DNA of 64,000 nucleotides. Origin: Streptomyces sp. NRRL B-3428 (GTDB lineage Bacteria; Actinomycetota; Actinomycetes; Streptomycetales; Streptomycetaceae). The number at the start of each line of letters is the position of its first letter. The first letter of the stretch is position 1. Both the position numbers and the translations under genes were made by a program. Under the pieces are notes generated by a model that was not told where the DNA came from, did no database searches, and saw only the letters and a program-made list of their open reading frames with translations. This document shows, in pieces, positions 55,901 to 63,513 of this stretch. The stretch covers positions 379,205 to 443,204 of the forward strand of contig JOGW01000012.1 of the NCBI GenBank assembly GCA_000721375.1. The letters run 5' to 3'.

Positions 55901-56250
55901 TCCTCGGCACGATCGTCCAGTGGCTGTACGAGAACGTGGCGGGCCTGCGCCCCGGCGACGCCGGTTACCGCACTTTCACCGTACGGCCGGACGCCCGCGA
56001 CGGAGTCGACTGGGCGCGTACCGAGCTGGACACGGTGCGGGGGCGGGCGGCGGTGGCGTGGTCGCGTATCGACCAGGAGATCCGTCTGACCGTACGGGTG
56101 CCGGTGGGCGCCACGGCCGAGGTGCACGTCCCGGCGGCTGCCCGGGACAAGGCGCAGGCCCCTGAGGGCGCCGCGTACGTGCGGACCGAGCCGGGGTTCG
56201 TGGTGTTCCGGGCGCCGCACGGGGAGTGGGGGTTCCGGGGGCGGCCGTAG
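52981..56250 (+). CDS. Tat-exported alpha-L-rhamnosidase, GH78
   Basis: 1089 residues. The twin-arginine signal NRRVFLATSAAGAATG precedes an N-terminal Bac_rhamnosid_N module, a carbohydrate-binding-like beta domain (WIWAPG...), and the GH78 (alpha/alpha)6 catalytic barrel with FEKNGWTGDAQ (general acid Glu region) and GADTMWEYW (base region), then a beta-sandwich end. It releases terminal L-rhamnose from plant glycosides or pectin side chains outside the cell. ATG 52981 follows CGAGGA. A LacI-type operator overlaps its promoter. It looks complete, unlike rhaT and rhaI in the same locus. Confidence 0.94.
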   Translation: MSDERGTRPGEPWNRRVFLATSAAGAATGMVGLGVGAGPAAAAEPSGSRSRSRSGTTLRIDRTTVEYAPTLLGTDVERPRLGWELSAPGKGARQSAYQIRVTSNARTLWDSGKVASERTVGIPYDGPALAPRTRYAWKVRVWDGAAQASEWSAEHWWETALRDEDWQGQWIGAGEAAKAPAFTGASWIWAPGATPQGAPPGTVRFRGVLQLPAGAAVSKATLIATADDDYTLYLGGEQTLHAPEQTDSWRSADLADVTAKVAADGRVVVAVRATNRGGASVNPGGLLVRLVVEHGDGSSELVSGAGWRCSETEQDGWQQPGFDDSGWAEATALAPYGQGPWGSGVSVAVPELPAPLLRRAFKVSKPVRLARLHLSGLAYYEAEINGRRVGRQVLDPGFTDYDETVLYATHDVTELVRRGENAIGVTLGRGFFGMTTPNVWNWHTPPWHGEPRLLAQLEIEHEDGSRSTLATDEGWRLTEGATRSNSLYAGETYDAREHPAGWSAPGFDDKGWRAAVRMQAPKGALRAQALEPVQVVETVTPVKISAYGDDWLVDMGRTLAGWTRLTVRADAGTTIRLKHGEKLKADGSVHAETGHVPGRFQTDEYICAGGGDDESWEAKFSYKGFRYVQISGLPRKPEPAEVLGRVVHSGVQDTGTFRCSEPFYEQLERAMRRTVLNNLHSIPTDTPMFEKNGWTGDAQVGAPIMLYALGMQRFFAKWLGDLKDSVNTAGQVPVIVPSGGWGYRELAPAPEWTTVYPFLVREMYRVYGDDRLARDHLPALTRYLDWELGRLQNGLAVTALGDWVSPGYEIPPEDTRLTASAYLHRALRDTAELAELVGELALSKRYSAAADDLKSAFNAEFLAPEGHYRTAKDPHYRQSSNCIPLAFGLVPAGARASVTDSLLADIAERGKHLNTGCLGTSVLLRALSAAGHSDVARAVALQRTYPGWGYWFDNGADTMWEYWQADSRSRDHYFLGTIVQWLYENVAGLRPGDAGYRTFTVRPDARDGVDWARTELDTVRGRAAVAWSRIDQEIRLTVRVPVGATAEVHVPAAARDKAQAPEGAAYVRTEPGFVVFRAPHGEWGFRGRP

Positions 56251-56943
56251 TCAGGCGCCGGCGCACTCCACATGCCCCCAGCCGCCCGAAGCCAGCTTGG
56301 TGATCTTCTCGCCCTGCGCGTACGGCTTCCCGCAGGAGCAGCGGCCCGCGAACTTCGCCTTGATGACCGGGGCCTTCCCGGAGGCCCCGGTCGCGCTCTT
56401 GCGCGGCGCCGCGGACTTACGGGCGGCCGGTGCGGCCGTCACACGGTCGGCCCGGGGCTCGGGGATGGCCGCGTTGCCGTGTGCGGTGCCTGCGGGCTGC
56501 TGCGACTCCGCCGCGTCGCTGGCCGCGATGTCGGCGATCGCGTTGAGCAGATCGCCGTCGACCTGGTGGGCGGCCACGTGCTTGAAGGTGACCTCACGGC
56601 CGGTGAGCAGTTCGTCGATACGGATCACGAGCTCGCGGTTGGCCACCGGCTTCTTCGAGGCGGTGAGCCAGCCGTTGCGCTTCCAGTTCTTGATCCAGGT
56701 GGTGACGGCCTGCATCGCGTACTTGCTGTCCATCCGGACCTCGAGCGGCACGGAGGCGTCGGTGGACTCCAACAGCTCGGCGAGCGCGGTCAGTTCGGCC
56801 ACGTTGTTGGTGGCGACGCCGAGCGCACCGGCCTCCCAGCGCTGCGGGGTGCCTGCGGCGTCGGCGACCACCCAGCCCCAGCCGGCGGGTCCTGGGTTCT
56901 TCTTGGCGGCACCGTCGCAGGCGGCAATGATCAAGTCGGACAT
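56251..56943 (-). CDS. Ribonuclease H type I with C-terminal cysteine-containing extension
   Basis: 230 residues. Residues 1-140 are an RNase HI domain with the D-E-D-D site: ACDGAAKKNPGPAGWG, NVAELTALAELLE, RMDSKYAMQ and a late Asp in NAIADIAA. It removes RNA from RNA-DNA hybrids. A Lys/Ala-rich linker leads to a small C-terminal module, GRCSCGKPYAQGEKITKL ending GGWGHVEC, which may bind zinc or nucleic acid. The stop adjoins the rhamnosidase stop with no gap. No strong ribosome site precedes ATG 56943. Confidence 0.88.
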   Translation of the reverse strand: MSDLIIAACDGAAKKNPGPAGWGWVVADAAGTPQRWEAGALGVATNNVAELTALAELLESTDASVPLEVRMDSKYAMQAVTTWIKNWKRNGWLTASKKPVANRELVIRIDELLTGREVTFKHVAAHQVDGDLLNAIADIAASDAAESQQPAGTAHGNAAIPEPRADRVTAAPAARKSAAPRKSATGASGKAPVIKAKFAGRCSCGKPYAQGEKITKLASGGWGHVECAGA

Positions 56944-57253
56944 GCCGTCGATGATGCCAGCTTCGGGCGCCTCCCCGGTAAACGGGAGCCAGGACCGCGC
57001 TTCGTATCGGATGCACGGCTGCGGACGTGTGCGCTCCGCATCACCTGTGCGACCGAAGCGGGGTTCGATCGTTGAGCGGGTATGACCACTCAGCGACAAC
57101 GCGGTCGACGATGGCCCCTCGGGCGGGGTGCGCCACATCTGCAGGACGGCGCGGGCGGCTCCCAACAGCCGCCGCCCGAGCCCCCGTTGACCTTGCAGGC
57201 AAGGGCTGCGCGGCTGGCGTCGGCGATGCGCTGAAGTCTGCGGAGCGACCGCG
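56944..57253. other. 310-bp gap between 2H phosphoesterase and RNase H genes
   Basis: No convincing gene is seen on either strand; short frames here lack ribosome sites. A weak hairpin GGCGGCT-N6-AGCCGCC near 57160 might end the lacI-2H phosphoesterase transcript. The RNase H promoter should lie close to 56960-57050. Confidence 0.4.
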
Positions 57254-57787
57254 TCAGTCCCGAGCCGTCCCGGCCCCGAGCGCGAAACCTTCCGCGGGCT
57301 GCCACGCGGCCCCGTCCCAGGTGACCAGCGTCACCTCCCGCACGGTCACCGTGAGCGGCAGCAGCGGGGCGAGCTGCCGCTCGACGGCGTCGTACGCGGT
57401 GCCGGCAGTCTCCGGCGGCTCACTGTTGGCGAGGGTCAGATGCGGGTGCAGCCCGTCGTCGCCGAAGATCCCGCCGTACGGAAGGCACTCGGGCCAGGCC
57501 GCGAGGACGCTCTTGGTCAGCGCCCGCACGGGATCGGCCGGCCAGGGGTCCAGGTACAGGACGCCCGGGTAGCGGCCGAACTCCGCGAAGGTCAGCTCGA
57601 AGGGCTCGTGCTCGCGCAGGAGCGCGGCAAGACCGCTGCGGACGTCCGCGTCCACCCGGTCCTCGTGGAGAAACGGGAAGAGCACCGAGACATGTGCGGG
57701 GAACGGCTCCCGCATCAAGGGGTCGGCCTCGGGCAGCAGGATCGTCAGCGCCGTCTCCCCCACACCGTGCCCCCACCCGGCACTCAC
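57254..57787 (-). CDS. 2H phosphoesterase / 2'-5' RNA ligase-like protein
   Basis: 177 residues with both two-histidine motifs, HVSVLF (residue about 32) and HLTLAN (residue about 115), characteristic of the 2H phosphoesterase fold (ThpR/YjcG-like). It would act on cyclic phosphate or 2',5'-linked nucleotide ends. GTG 57787 overlaps the lacI stop (GTGA), so it is translated with the rhamnose regulator, an unexpected pairing that may only be positional. Confidence 0.85.
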   Translation of the reverse strand: MSAGWGHGVGETALTILLPEADPLMREPFPAHVSVLFPFLHEDRVDADVRSGLAALLREHEPFELTFAEFGRYPGVLYLDPWPADPVRALTKSVLAAWPECLPYGGIFGDDGLHPHLTLANSEPPETAGTAYDAVERQLAPLLPLTVTVREVTLVTWDGAAWQPAEGFALGAGTARD

Positions 57788-58797
57788 CGGGCGGGCAGGC
57801 TGGAGCGGCGCACCACCAGTTCCGGCTGGAGCACCACACGCCGGTGCTCATGATCGGCGGCGGACTCCGACTCCGTCTCCTCCAGGAGGAGTTCCGCCGC
57901 CATCGCCCCCATCGTCACCGCCGGCTGGCGCACCGAGGTGAGCGGGACGACCGCGGCCGCGGCGAACTCGATGTCGTCGTAGCCGACGATCGCGATGTCC
58001 TCGGGGACCCGGACCCCCGCCGCGTACATGCTCTGCAGGACACCGAGCGCGAGCAGATCGTTCGCGCAGAAGACGGCGGTGGGGCGGTCGGCGAGGCCCA
58101 GGATCCGGGCCCCCGCGTCCCGGCCCGCGGACACCGTGAGGTGTTCCGTGGGCAGCTCCCGCAGGGTCTCGGGTGCCAGGCCCGCCTCGGCGAGTGCGTT
58201 CAGGGCGCCCTGGCGGCGGTCGCGTACCTGGTGGAGGTCCGGTGGCCCGCTGACGTAGGCGACGGAGCGGTGTCCGGCGTCCACGAGGTGACGTACGGCC
58301 AAGGCGCCGCCCATCACGTCGTCGACGGAGACCGAGCACTCCGTCGTACCCTCGGCGACCCGGTCCACGAGGACGAAGGGGATGCGGTGGCGGCGGAAGG
58401 CCTCGATGTTGCGGCCCGTGGCGTCCGCCGGGGTGAGCAGCACGCCGCGCACCCGCTGCTCGGCGAAGAGCCCGAGGTAGTCGGCCTCCTCGTCCGCGCT
58501 CTGGCCGCTGTTGCAGACCATCACGCCGAGCCCGGCCTTGCGCGCGGCGCGCTCGGCGCCGCGCGCGACGTCGACGAAGAACGGGTTGCCCATGTCCAGG
58601 ACGAGCAGCGCCATGATCCGGCTGCGGCCCGCGCGCAGCTGGCGCGCCGACTCGCTGCGGACATAGCCGAGCCGCTCGATGACGGCCCGCACCCGCTCAC
58701 GGGTCTCCGCGGAGACCATGTCCGGGTGGTTGATCACATTGGACACGGTGCCCACGGACACCCCGGCGTGCTTCGCCACGTCTTTGATGCCGGCCAT
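57784..58797 (-). CDS. LacI-family regulator of the rhamnose locus
   Basis: 337 residues. The N-terminal helix-turn-helix and hinge are canonical (IKDVAKHAGVSVGTVSNVI), followed by a periplasmic-binding-like effector domain (FFVDVARGAERAARKAGLGV, IVGYDDIEFAAA). It lies 42 bp after rhaS in the same operon, so it should be autoregulated. Three LacI-type operators around the locus are the probable targets, and rhamnose or a derivative the likely inducer. Ligand identity is inferred from context. Confidence 0.9.
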   Translation of the reverse strand: MAGIKDVAKHAGVSVGTVSNVINHPDMVSAETRERVRAVIERLGYVRSESARQLRAGRSRIMALLVLDMGNPFFVDVARGAERAARKAGLGVMVCNSGQSADEEADYLGLFAEQRVRGVLLTPADATGRNIEAFRRHRIPFVLVDRVAEGTTECSVSVDDVMGGALAVRHLVDAGHRSVAYVSGPPDLHQVRDRRQGALNALAEAGLAPETLRELPTEHLTVSAGRDAGARILGLADRPTAVFCANDLLALGVLQSMYAAGVRVPEDIAIVGYDDIEFAAAAVVPLTSVRQPAVTMGAMAAELLLEETESESAADHEHRRVVLQPELVVRRSSLPAR

Positions 58798-58839
58798 GTG
58801 CGGTGCGTACTCCGTCCTGCAGCGGGGATCCCGTCCTGC

Positions 58840-59922
58840 TCAGAAGTTGTACTGGTCGATGTTCGTCTTGTCGAAAACAGTGGGCTCGCCCAGATCGATC
58901 ACACTGTCCTTGCCGATGGTGAAATCACCGAGCTCCCCGGCCTTGAAGCTCTCGCCCTCGGCCCCCGTGATCTGTCCCGAGGACAGTGCCACAGCCGCGT
59001 GCGCGGCCAGTGCGCCGAGCTTCGCGGGGTCCCACAGGGCGAAGGCCTCGACGGTGCCGTTCTTCACGTACTGGCGCATGTCATTGGGGGTGCCGAGGCC
59101 GGTCAGCCGCACCTTTCCCTTGTACTTCGAGCCGGACAGGTACTGGGCCGCGGCCTTGATGCCGACGGTGGTCGGCGAGATGATCCCGGCCAGCTTCGGG
59201 TGCTCCTGGAGGAGCCCCTGGGTCTGCTGGAAGGACTGCTGGGCGTCGTCGTTCCCGTACGCCGTCTTCACCAGCTTCATGTCCTTGTACTCGGGCTTCT
59301 TGAGCTCGTCCGCCATGAACTCGATCCAGGTGTTCTGGTTGGTCGCGGTCTGCGCCGCGGACAGGATCGCGATCTCGCCCTTGTAGCCGAGCTGCTTGCC
59401 GAGCACCTGTACCTGGGAGCGGCCGATCGCCTCCGCGCTCGCCTGTGAGACGAAGACGTCGCGGCACTCGGGGTTGGTGTCGGAGTCGTAGGTGACGACC
59501 TTGATGCCGTTCTTGCGCGCCTGGTTGAGCGCGGTGCACAGCGCGCCCGGGTCCTGCGCCGAGACCGCCATCGCGTCGACCTGCTGCTGGGTGAGCGTAT
59601 TGACGTAGCTGACCTGGCCCGAGGTGTCGGTGGCGCTGTTCGGGCCGGTTTCCTTGTAGGAGGAGCCGAGCTCCTTCAGCGCGGCCTCGCCGCCCTTGTC
59701 GGCCACCGTGAAGTACGGGTTGTTGACCTGCTTGGGCAGGAAGGCGACCGTGAGGCCCTTCTTGGTGGGGGCGTTCGGGTCGGCCTTCGCCCCGGACTTC
59801 TTGGTGGCCTCGCCCTTGGGGGCGTCGTCCTTGGTGGTGCCCGAGCAGGCCGTGGCGGCCAGCGTCAGACAGCACAGGGCCGCGAGTGCGGAGCCGGCTC
59901 GGCGCCATGCGGGAGTGAGCAT
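58840..59922 (-). CDS. rhaS: Rhamnose ABC transporter substrate-binding lipoprotein
   Basis: 360 residues. The signal peptide ends at a lipobox-like TAC. The mature protein is a type I sugar-binding protein (VAFLPKQVNNPYFTVADKGG, VSAQDPGALCTALNQARKNG, TYDSDTNPECRDVFVSQAS) of the RhaS family. It captures L-rhamnose at the cell surface and presents it to the RhaPQ permeases. ATG 59922 is used. It is intact. Confidence 0.9.
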   Translation of the reverse strand: MLTPAWRRAGSALAALCCLTLAATACSGTTKDDAPKGEATKKSGAKADPNAPTKKGLTVAFLPKQVNNPYFTVADKGGEAALKELGSSYKETGPNSATDTSGQVSYVNTLTQQQVDAMAVSAQDPGALCTALNQARKNGIKVVTYDSDTNPECRDVFVSQASAEAIGRSQVQVLGKQLGYKGEIAILSAAQTATNQNTWIEFMADELKKPEYKDMKLVKTAYGNDDAQQSFQQTQGLLQEHPKLAGIISPTTVGIKAAAQYLSGSKYKGKVRLTGLGTPNDMRQYVKNGTVEAFALWDPAKLGALAAHAAVALSSGQITGAEGESFKAGELGDFTIGKDSVIDLGEPTVFDKTNIDQYNF

Positions 59923-59950
59923 CGTGGGTCCCTTTCGGAGCGTACGAGGG

Positions 59951-60967
59951 TCAGGGGGAAGGGGGCGGGGCAGACTTCTGCGGACCGTCGGCGGCGGCTC
60001 GACGGACCGCGCGCGCCGCGGAGATCTGGCGGGCGGTGCGTGGGGCGAGTACGGAGATCACCAGGAGGACGCCGGTGACGACGATCTGGGACTGTGCGGA
60101 GATGTTCTGCAGGCTCATCGCGTTCTGCAGGGCGCCGAGCAGGAAGACTCCGGCGATCGCACCGCCGAGGGTGCCTCTGCCGCCGTCGAAGTCGATTCCG
60201 CCGAGCAACACGGCGGCGACCACGGAGAGTTCGAGTCCGGTGGCGTTGTCGTAGCGGGCGCTGGCGTAGTGCAGGGCCCAGAACACACCGGTGAGGGAGG
60301 CCATCAGACCGGTGGCGGTGAACAGCAACAGCTTGTGCCGTTTGACGCGGATCCCGGCGAACCGAGCCGCCTCCTCGTTGGCGCCGATCGCGAAGAGCGA
60401 GCGTCCGAAGGGGGTGTGGTGCAGGGCGACGACGGCGATCGCGAGGAGGACGAGGAAGGGCAGGAAGGCGTACGGGATGAAGGTCTCGCCGATCCGGCCG
60501 GAGGCGAAGTCCAGGTACTGGGTGGGGAAGTCGGTGACCGCGTCCGCGCCGAGGACGATCTGGGCGATGCCCCGGTAGGCGGCGAGGGTGCCGATGGTGA
60601 CGGCGAGCGAGGGCAGACCCAGGCGGGTCACGAGGAGTCCGTTGACGAGACCGCAGACCGCGCCGAGCACCAGACACAGCGGGATGATCGTCTCGATCGC
60701 CCAGCCCGCGTTCCACAGAGCGCCCATCACCGCACCCGACAGACCGGCCGTGGAGGCCACGGACAGATCGATCTCGCCGGCCACCACGAGGAGCGTCATG
60801 GGCAGGGCGATCAGCGCGATGGGCAGCGTATTGCCGAGCAGGAAGGACAAGTTGAGCGCGTTGCCGAAACCGTCGACGAAGCCGAAGGAGACGAGAAGCA
60901 GCACCACGAGCAGGGCCGCGACCACGGTGTCCCAGCGGACGACGCGCGTGAGCGGGGAGTCAGCCAT
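59951..60967 (-). CDS. rhaQ: Rhamnose ABC transporter permease
   Basis: 338 residues, about ten membrane helices, of the ribose/rhamnose permease family (LLVVAGEIDLSVASTAGLSG; TIGTLAAYRGIAQIVLG; AVLLGGIDFDGGRGTLGGA). It forms half of the sugar channel. It overlaps the upstream permease by 8 bp. It appears complete. Confidence 0.9.
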   Translation of the reverse strand: MADSPLTRVVRWDTVVAALLVVLLLVSFGFVDGFGNALNLSFLLGNTLPIALIALPMTLLVVAGEIDLSVASTAGLSGAVMGALWNAGWAIETIIPLCLVLGAVCGLVNGLLVTRLGLPSLAVTIGTLAAYRGIAQIVLGADAVTDFPTQYLDFASGRIGETFIPYAFLPFLVLLAIAVVALHHTPFGRSLFAIGANEEAARFAGIRVKRHKLLLFTATGLMASLTGVFWALHYASARYDNATGLELSVVAAVLLGGIDFDGGRGTLGGAIAGVFLLGALQNAMSLQNISAQSQIVVTGVLLVISVLAPRTARQISAARAVRRAAADGPQKSAPPPSP

Positions 60968-62015
60968 GGCGGGCGTTCCTCTTCTTCAGTGCTTGCTTCT
61001 TCAAAGACGTGGCCACGCGCAGGGCCACGATCCGGTCCACGGAGATCGCGAGCACCAGCAGCACGCCGTTGATGGCGAGCACCCAGACCGAGCTGACGCC
61101 GAGCGCGGGCAGCATGCCGTTGATCGAGGTGAGAAGGAGGGCGCCGAGGGCGGCTCCGTGGACGCTGCCGGAGCCGCCGGTGAAGGCGACGCCGCCGACC
61201 ACCACGGCGCTGACGACGGTGAGTTCATAGCCGGTGCCAGTGGCCGAGTCGACATTGCCGAAGCGGGCGAGATACAGCGCGCCGGCGAGGCCCGCGAGGG
61301 CGCCGCAGACGGTGTACGCGATGAGGATCCGCTTGCGTACGGAGATCCCGGCGAGCCGCGCGGCCTCGGGGTGCGAGCCGAGCGCGTACAGCTCACGGCC
61401 GCCGCGGAAGTGCCGCAGGCAGTAGGCGACGACGACCAGGACCGCGAGGGCGATCAGGGCGAGGTAGGGGACGGCGGACAGGCCCTGTGAGCCGAAGTCG
61501 ACGAATCCGCCGGGGAGGTCGGAGGCGGTGATCTGGCGGGAGCCGACCCAGATCGAGTCGATGCCGCGGATGATGTAGAGCGTGCCGAGGGTCACGACCA
61601 GGGCGGGGACCTGGCCGAGGCTGACGAGTACGCCGTTGAGCAGTCCGCAGCCGATCCCCAGCGCCATGGCGAGCAGTACGGCGACCGCTGGGTGGCCGCC
61701 GCCCTGCAGCCAGGTGCCGGTGGCGAACGCGCTGATGCCGAGGGTCGAGCCGATGGACAGATCGACATTGCGGGTGATGACCACGAGGGCCTGGCCGGTC
61801 GCCGCGAGGACCAGGATGGTCGCGTTGAGGAGGAGGTCCTTGATGCCCTGCTCGGAGAGGAACTCGCTGTTGCCTGCCTGGGTGATGCCGATCATCACCA
61901 GGAAGACCAGCAGGATGGCGAGTTCGCGCAGTCTGAAGACCCGGTGGACCAGGCGGCTCGAACCGGATGTGCCGGGTTCGACGGTGGGGGTCGGCTGCTG
62001 AGCGGTCGCTGTCAT
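60960..62015 (-). CDS. rhaP: Rhamnose ABC transporter permease
   Basis: 351 residues, about ten membrane helices. Family marks are [40 protein letters not shown] and [20 protein letters not shown]. It pairs with RhaQ. Its ATG overlaps the rhaT stop (ATGA), so its translation depends on ribosomes finishing rhaT; the in-frame deletion in rhaT would leave this coupling intact. Confidence 0.9.
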   Translation of the reverse strand: MTATAQQPTPTVEPGTSGSSRLVHRVFRLRELAILLVFLVMIGITQAGNSEFLSEQGIKDLLLNATILVLAATGQALVVITRNVDLSIGSTLGISAFATGTWLQGGGHPAVAVLLAMALGIGCGLLNGVLVSLGQVPALVVTLGTLYIIRGIDSIWVGSRQITASDLPGGFVDFGSQGLSAVPYLALIALAVLVVVAYCLRHFRGGRELYALGSHPEAARLAGISVRKRILIAYTVCGALAGLAGALYLARFGNVDSATGTGYELTVVSAVVVGGVAFTGGSGSVHGAALGALLLTSINGMLPALGVSSVWVLAINGVLLVLAISVDRIVALRVATSLKKQALKKRNARHG

Positions 62016-63277
62016 GCGGCCCTCCCGGTGGCCGCGGCCATCACGCTCTCCTCGGTGGCCCGCTCACGTGGGATGTCAGCTGTCAGGCGGCCTTCGTGCA
62101 TCACGAGGACGCGGTCGGCCATGCCGAGGATCTCGGGCAGATCGGAAGAGATCATCAGGATCGCAACCCCGTCGGCGGCGAGCTGCGAGAGCAGCCGGTG
62201 CACCTCGGCCTTGGTGCCCACGTCGATCCCGCGGGTGGGCTCGTCGACGATCAGCACCTGAGGTTCCTCGGGCACCAGCGCGACTCCCGCCGCCAGAGCG
62301 GTACTCGGCGCACCGTTGGTCAGGGACCGGCCGAACACCTCCACCCCTCCGCCGTCCCAGCGGTCGATCCCGAACACCGCGCGGGCCACCTCACTGCGCC
62401 CGGCGCCGATCAGTCCCGCGAGGCCGACGATCTCGCCGCATCTCACCTCGAAGGACACATCGGTGAACACGCCTTCGCGGGTCAACCGCCGCACGCTCAG
62501 CGCCACTTCGCCGACTTCGGCGTCCTGCTTGGGATAGAGCGCTTCCAGATCGCGGCCGACCATGCGGCGTACGAGCGCTTCCTCGGTCAGCGTGTCGAGC
62601 TTCTCGGTCGCGATCAGCGCTCCGTCCCGCAGGGTCGTGACCCGCCCGCAGAGCGCGAAGATCTCCTCCAGGCGGTGCGAGATGAAGAGCACCGCCGCGC
62701 CCTGTTCGCGCAGAGTGCGTACGACACCGAAGAGGCGGGCGACCTCGCTGCCGGTCAGCGCGGCGGTCGGCTCGTCCATGATCAGCACGCGGGCGTCGAA
62801 CGACAGGGCCTTCGCTATCTCCACGAGCTGCTGGTCGGCGATGGAAAGGCCGCGCGCGGGCTGCTCGGGGTCGAGTTCGACATGGAGCCGCGCGAAGAGA
62901 CGGCGCGCCGCCTCGTCCACGGCCCGGTGGTCGATCCTGCCGAGGGAGCGGCGCGGCTGGCGGCCCATGAAGATGTTCTCTGCGATCGACAGATCGGGGA
63001 ACAGCGTCGGCTCCTGGTAGATGACGGCGACTCCCGCGTCGCGGGCGTCCGCGGGGCCGTGGAAGACCACCGGTCGTCCGTCGAGGAACAGTCCGCCCGC
63101 ATCCGGCCGGTACACCCCCGCAAGCGACTTGATCAGGGTCGACTTCCCGGCGCCGTTCTCTCCCGCGAGGGCATGGACCTCACCGGCGTACAGCTCCAGT
63201 GACACGTCCTGGAGCGCACGCACCGCTCCGAAGGACTTGCTCAGGTTCTGTGCGGCGAGGACAGGGGGCTCTCTCAT
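62012..63277 (-). CDS. rhaT: Rhamnose ABC transporter ATPase with internal in-frame deletion
   Basis: 421 residues, whereas sugar-importer ATPases of this type have about 500. The first nucleotide-binding domain is complete: Walker [12 protein letters not shown], signature [16 protein letters not shown], Walker [12 protein letters not shown]. The second begins normally ([18 protein letters not shown]) but jumps from AAGVALVPE directly to [18 protein letters not shown] at about residue 337 (plus-strand near 62266). The roughly 85 residues between, which normally include the Q-loop part and the LSGGNQQ signature, are missing. The frame is kept. Without that signature one ATP site cannot be assembled, so transport is probably lost. 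ATG 63277 is the start. Confidence 0.85.
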   Translation of the reverse strand: MREPPVLAAQNLSKSFGAVRALQDVSLELYAGEVHALAGENGAGKSTLIKSLAGVYRPDAGGLFLDGRPVVFHGPADARDAGVAVIYQEPTLFPDLSIAENIFMGRQPRRSLGRIDHRAVDEAARRLFARLHVELDPEQPARGLSIADQQLVEIAKALSFDARVLIMDEPTAALTGSEVARLFGVVRTLREQGAAVLFISHRLEEIFALCGRVTTLRDGALIATEKLDTLTEEALVRRMVGRDLEALYPKQDAEVGEVALSVRRLTREGVFTDVSFEVRCGEIVGLAGLIGAGRSEVARAVFGIDRWDGGGVEVFGRSLTNGAPSTALAAGVALVPEEPQVLIVDEPTRGIDVGTKAEVHRLLSQLAADGVAILMISSDLPEILGMADRVLVMHEGRLTADIPRERATEESVMAAATGRAA

Positions 63278-63338
63278 CTGCGGCACCGATCGGGATGACG
63301 GGAACGGTGGGAGGCGACGCATCACTCGAAGCCACGAC

Positions 63339-63350
63339 TGAAAGGTTTCA
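63339..63350. promoter_or_regulatory. LacI-type operator upstream of rhaT
   Basis: TGAAAGGTTTCA, a dyad with central GG in place of CG, lies 62 bp before the rhaT ATG in the 236-bp rhaT-rhaI divergent gap. It resembles the sites at 52944 and 63482. Confidence 0.65.
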
Positions 63351-63481
63351 AGGATGTGCACGGAAGTTACGGCCAGGCCGCCGGGGACGTCAATGGCCGT
63401 GCGCCAGATTCCGTATCCGACTGAGGAACGCCAACTGGGCTCTTGACAGCAGGAGTTGAGCACCTAGGCTTGCTGATCCCG

Positions 63482-63493
63482 TGAAACGATTCA
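63482..63493. promoter_or_regulatory. LacI-type operator upstream of rhaI
   Basis: TGAAACGATTCA, extended to GTGAAACGATTCAC, is a near-perfect LacI-family dyad with central CG, 20 bp before the rhaI ATG. Confidence 0.75.
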
Positions 63494-63513
63494 CGCGTAC
63501 GGAAGGCTGCGCG

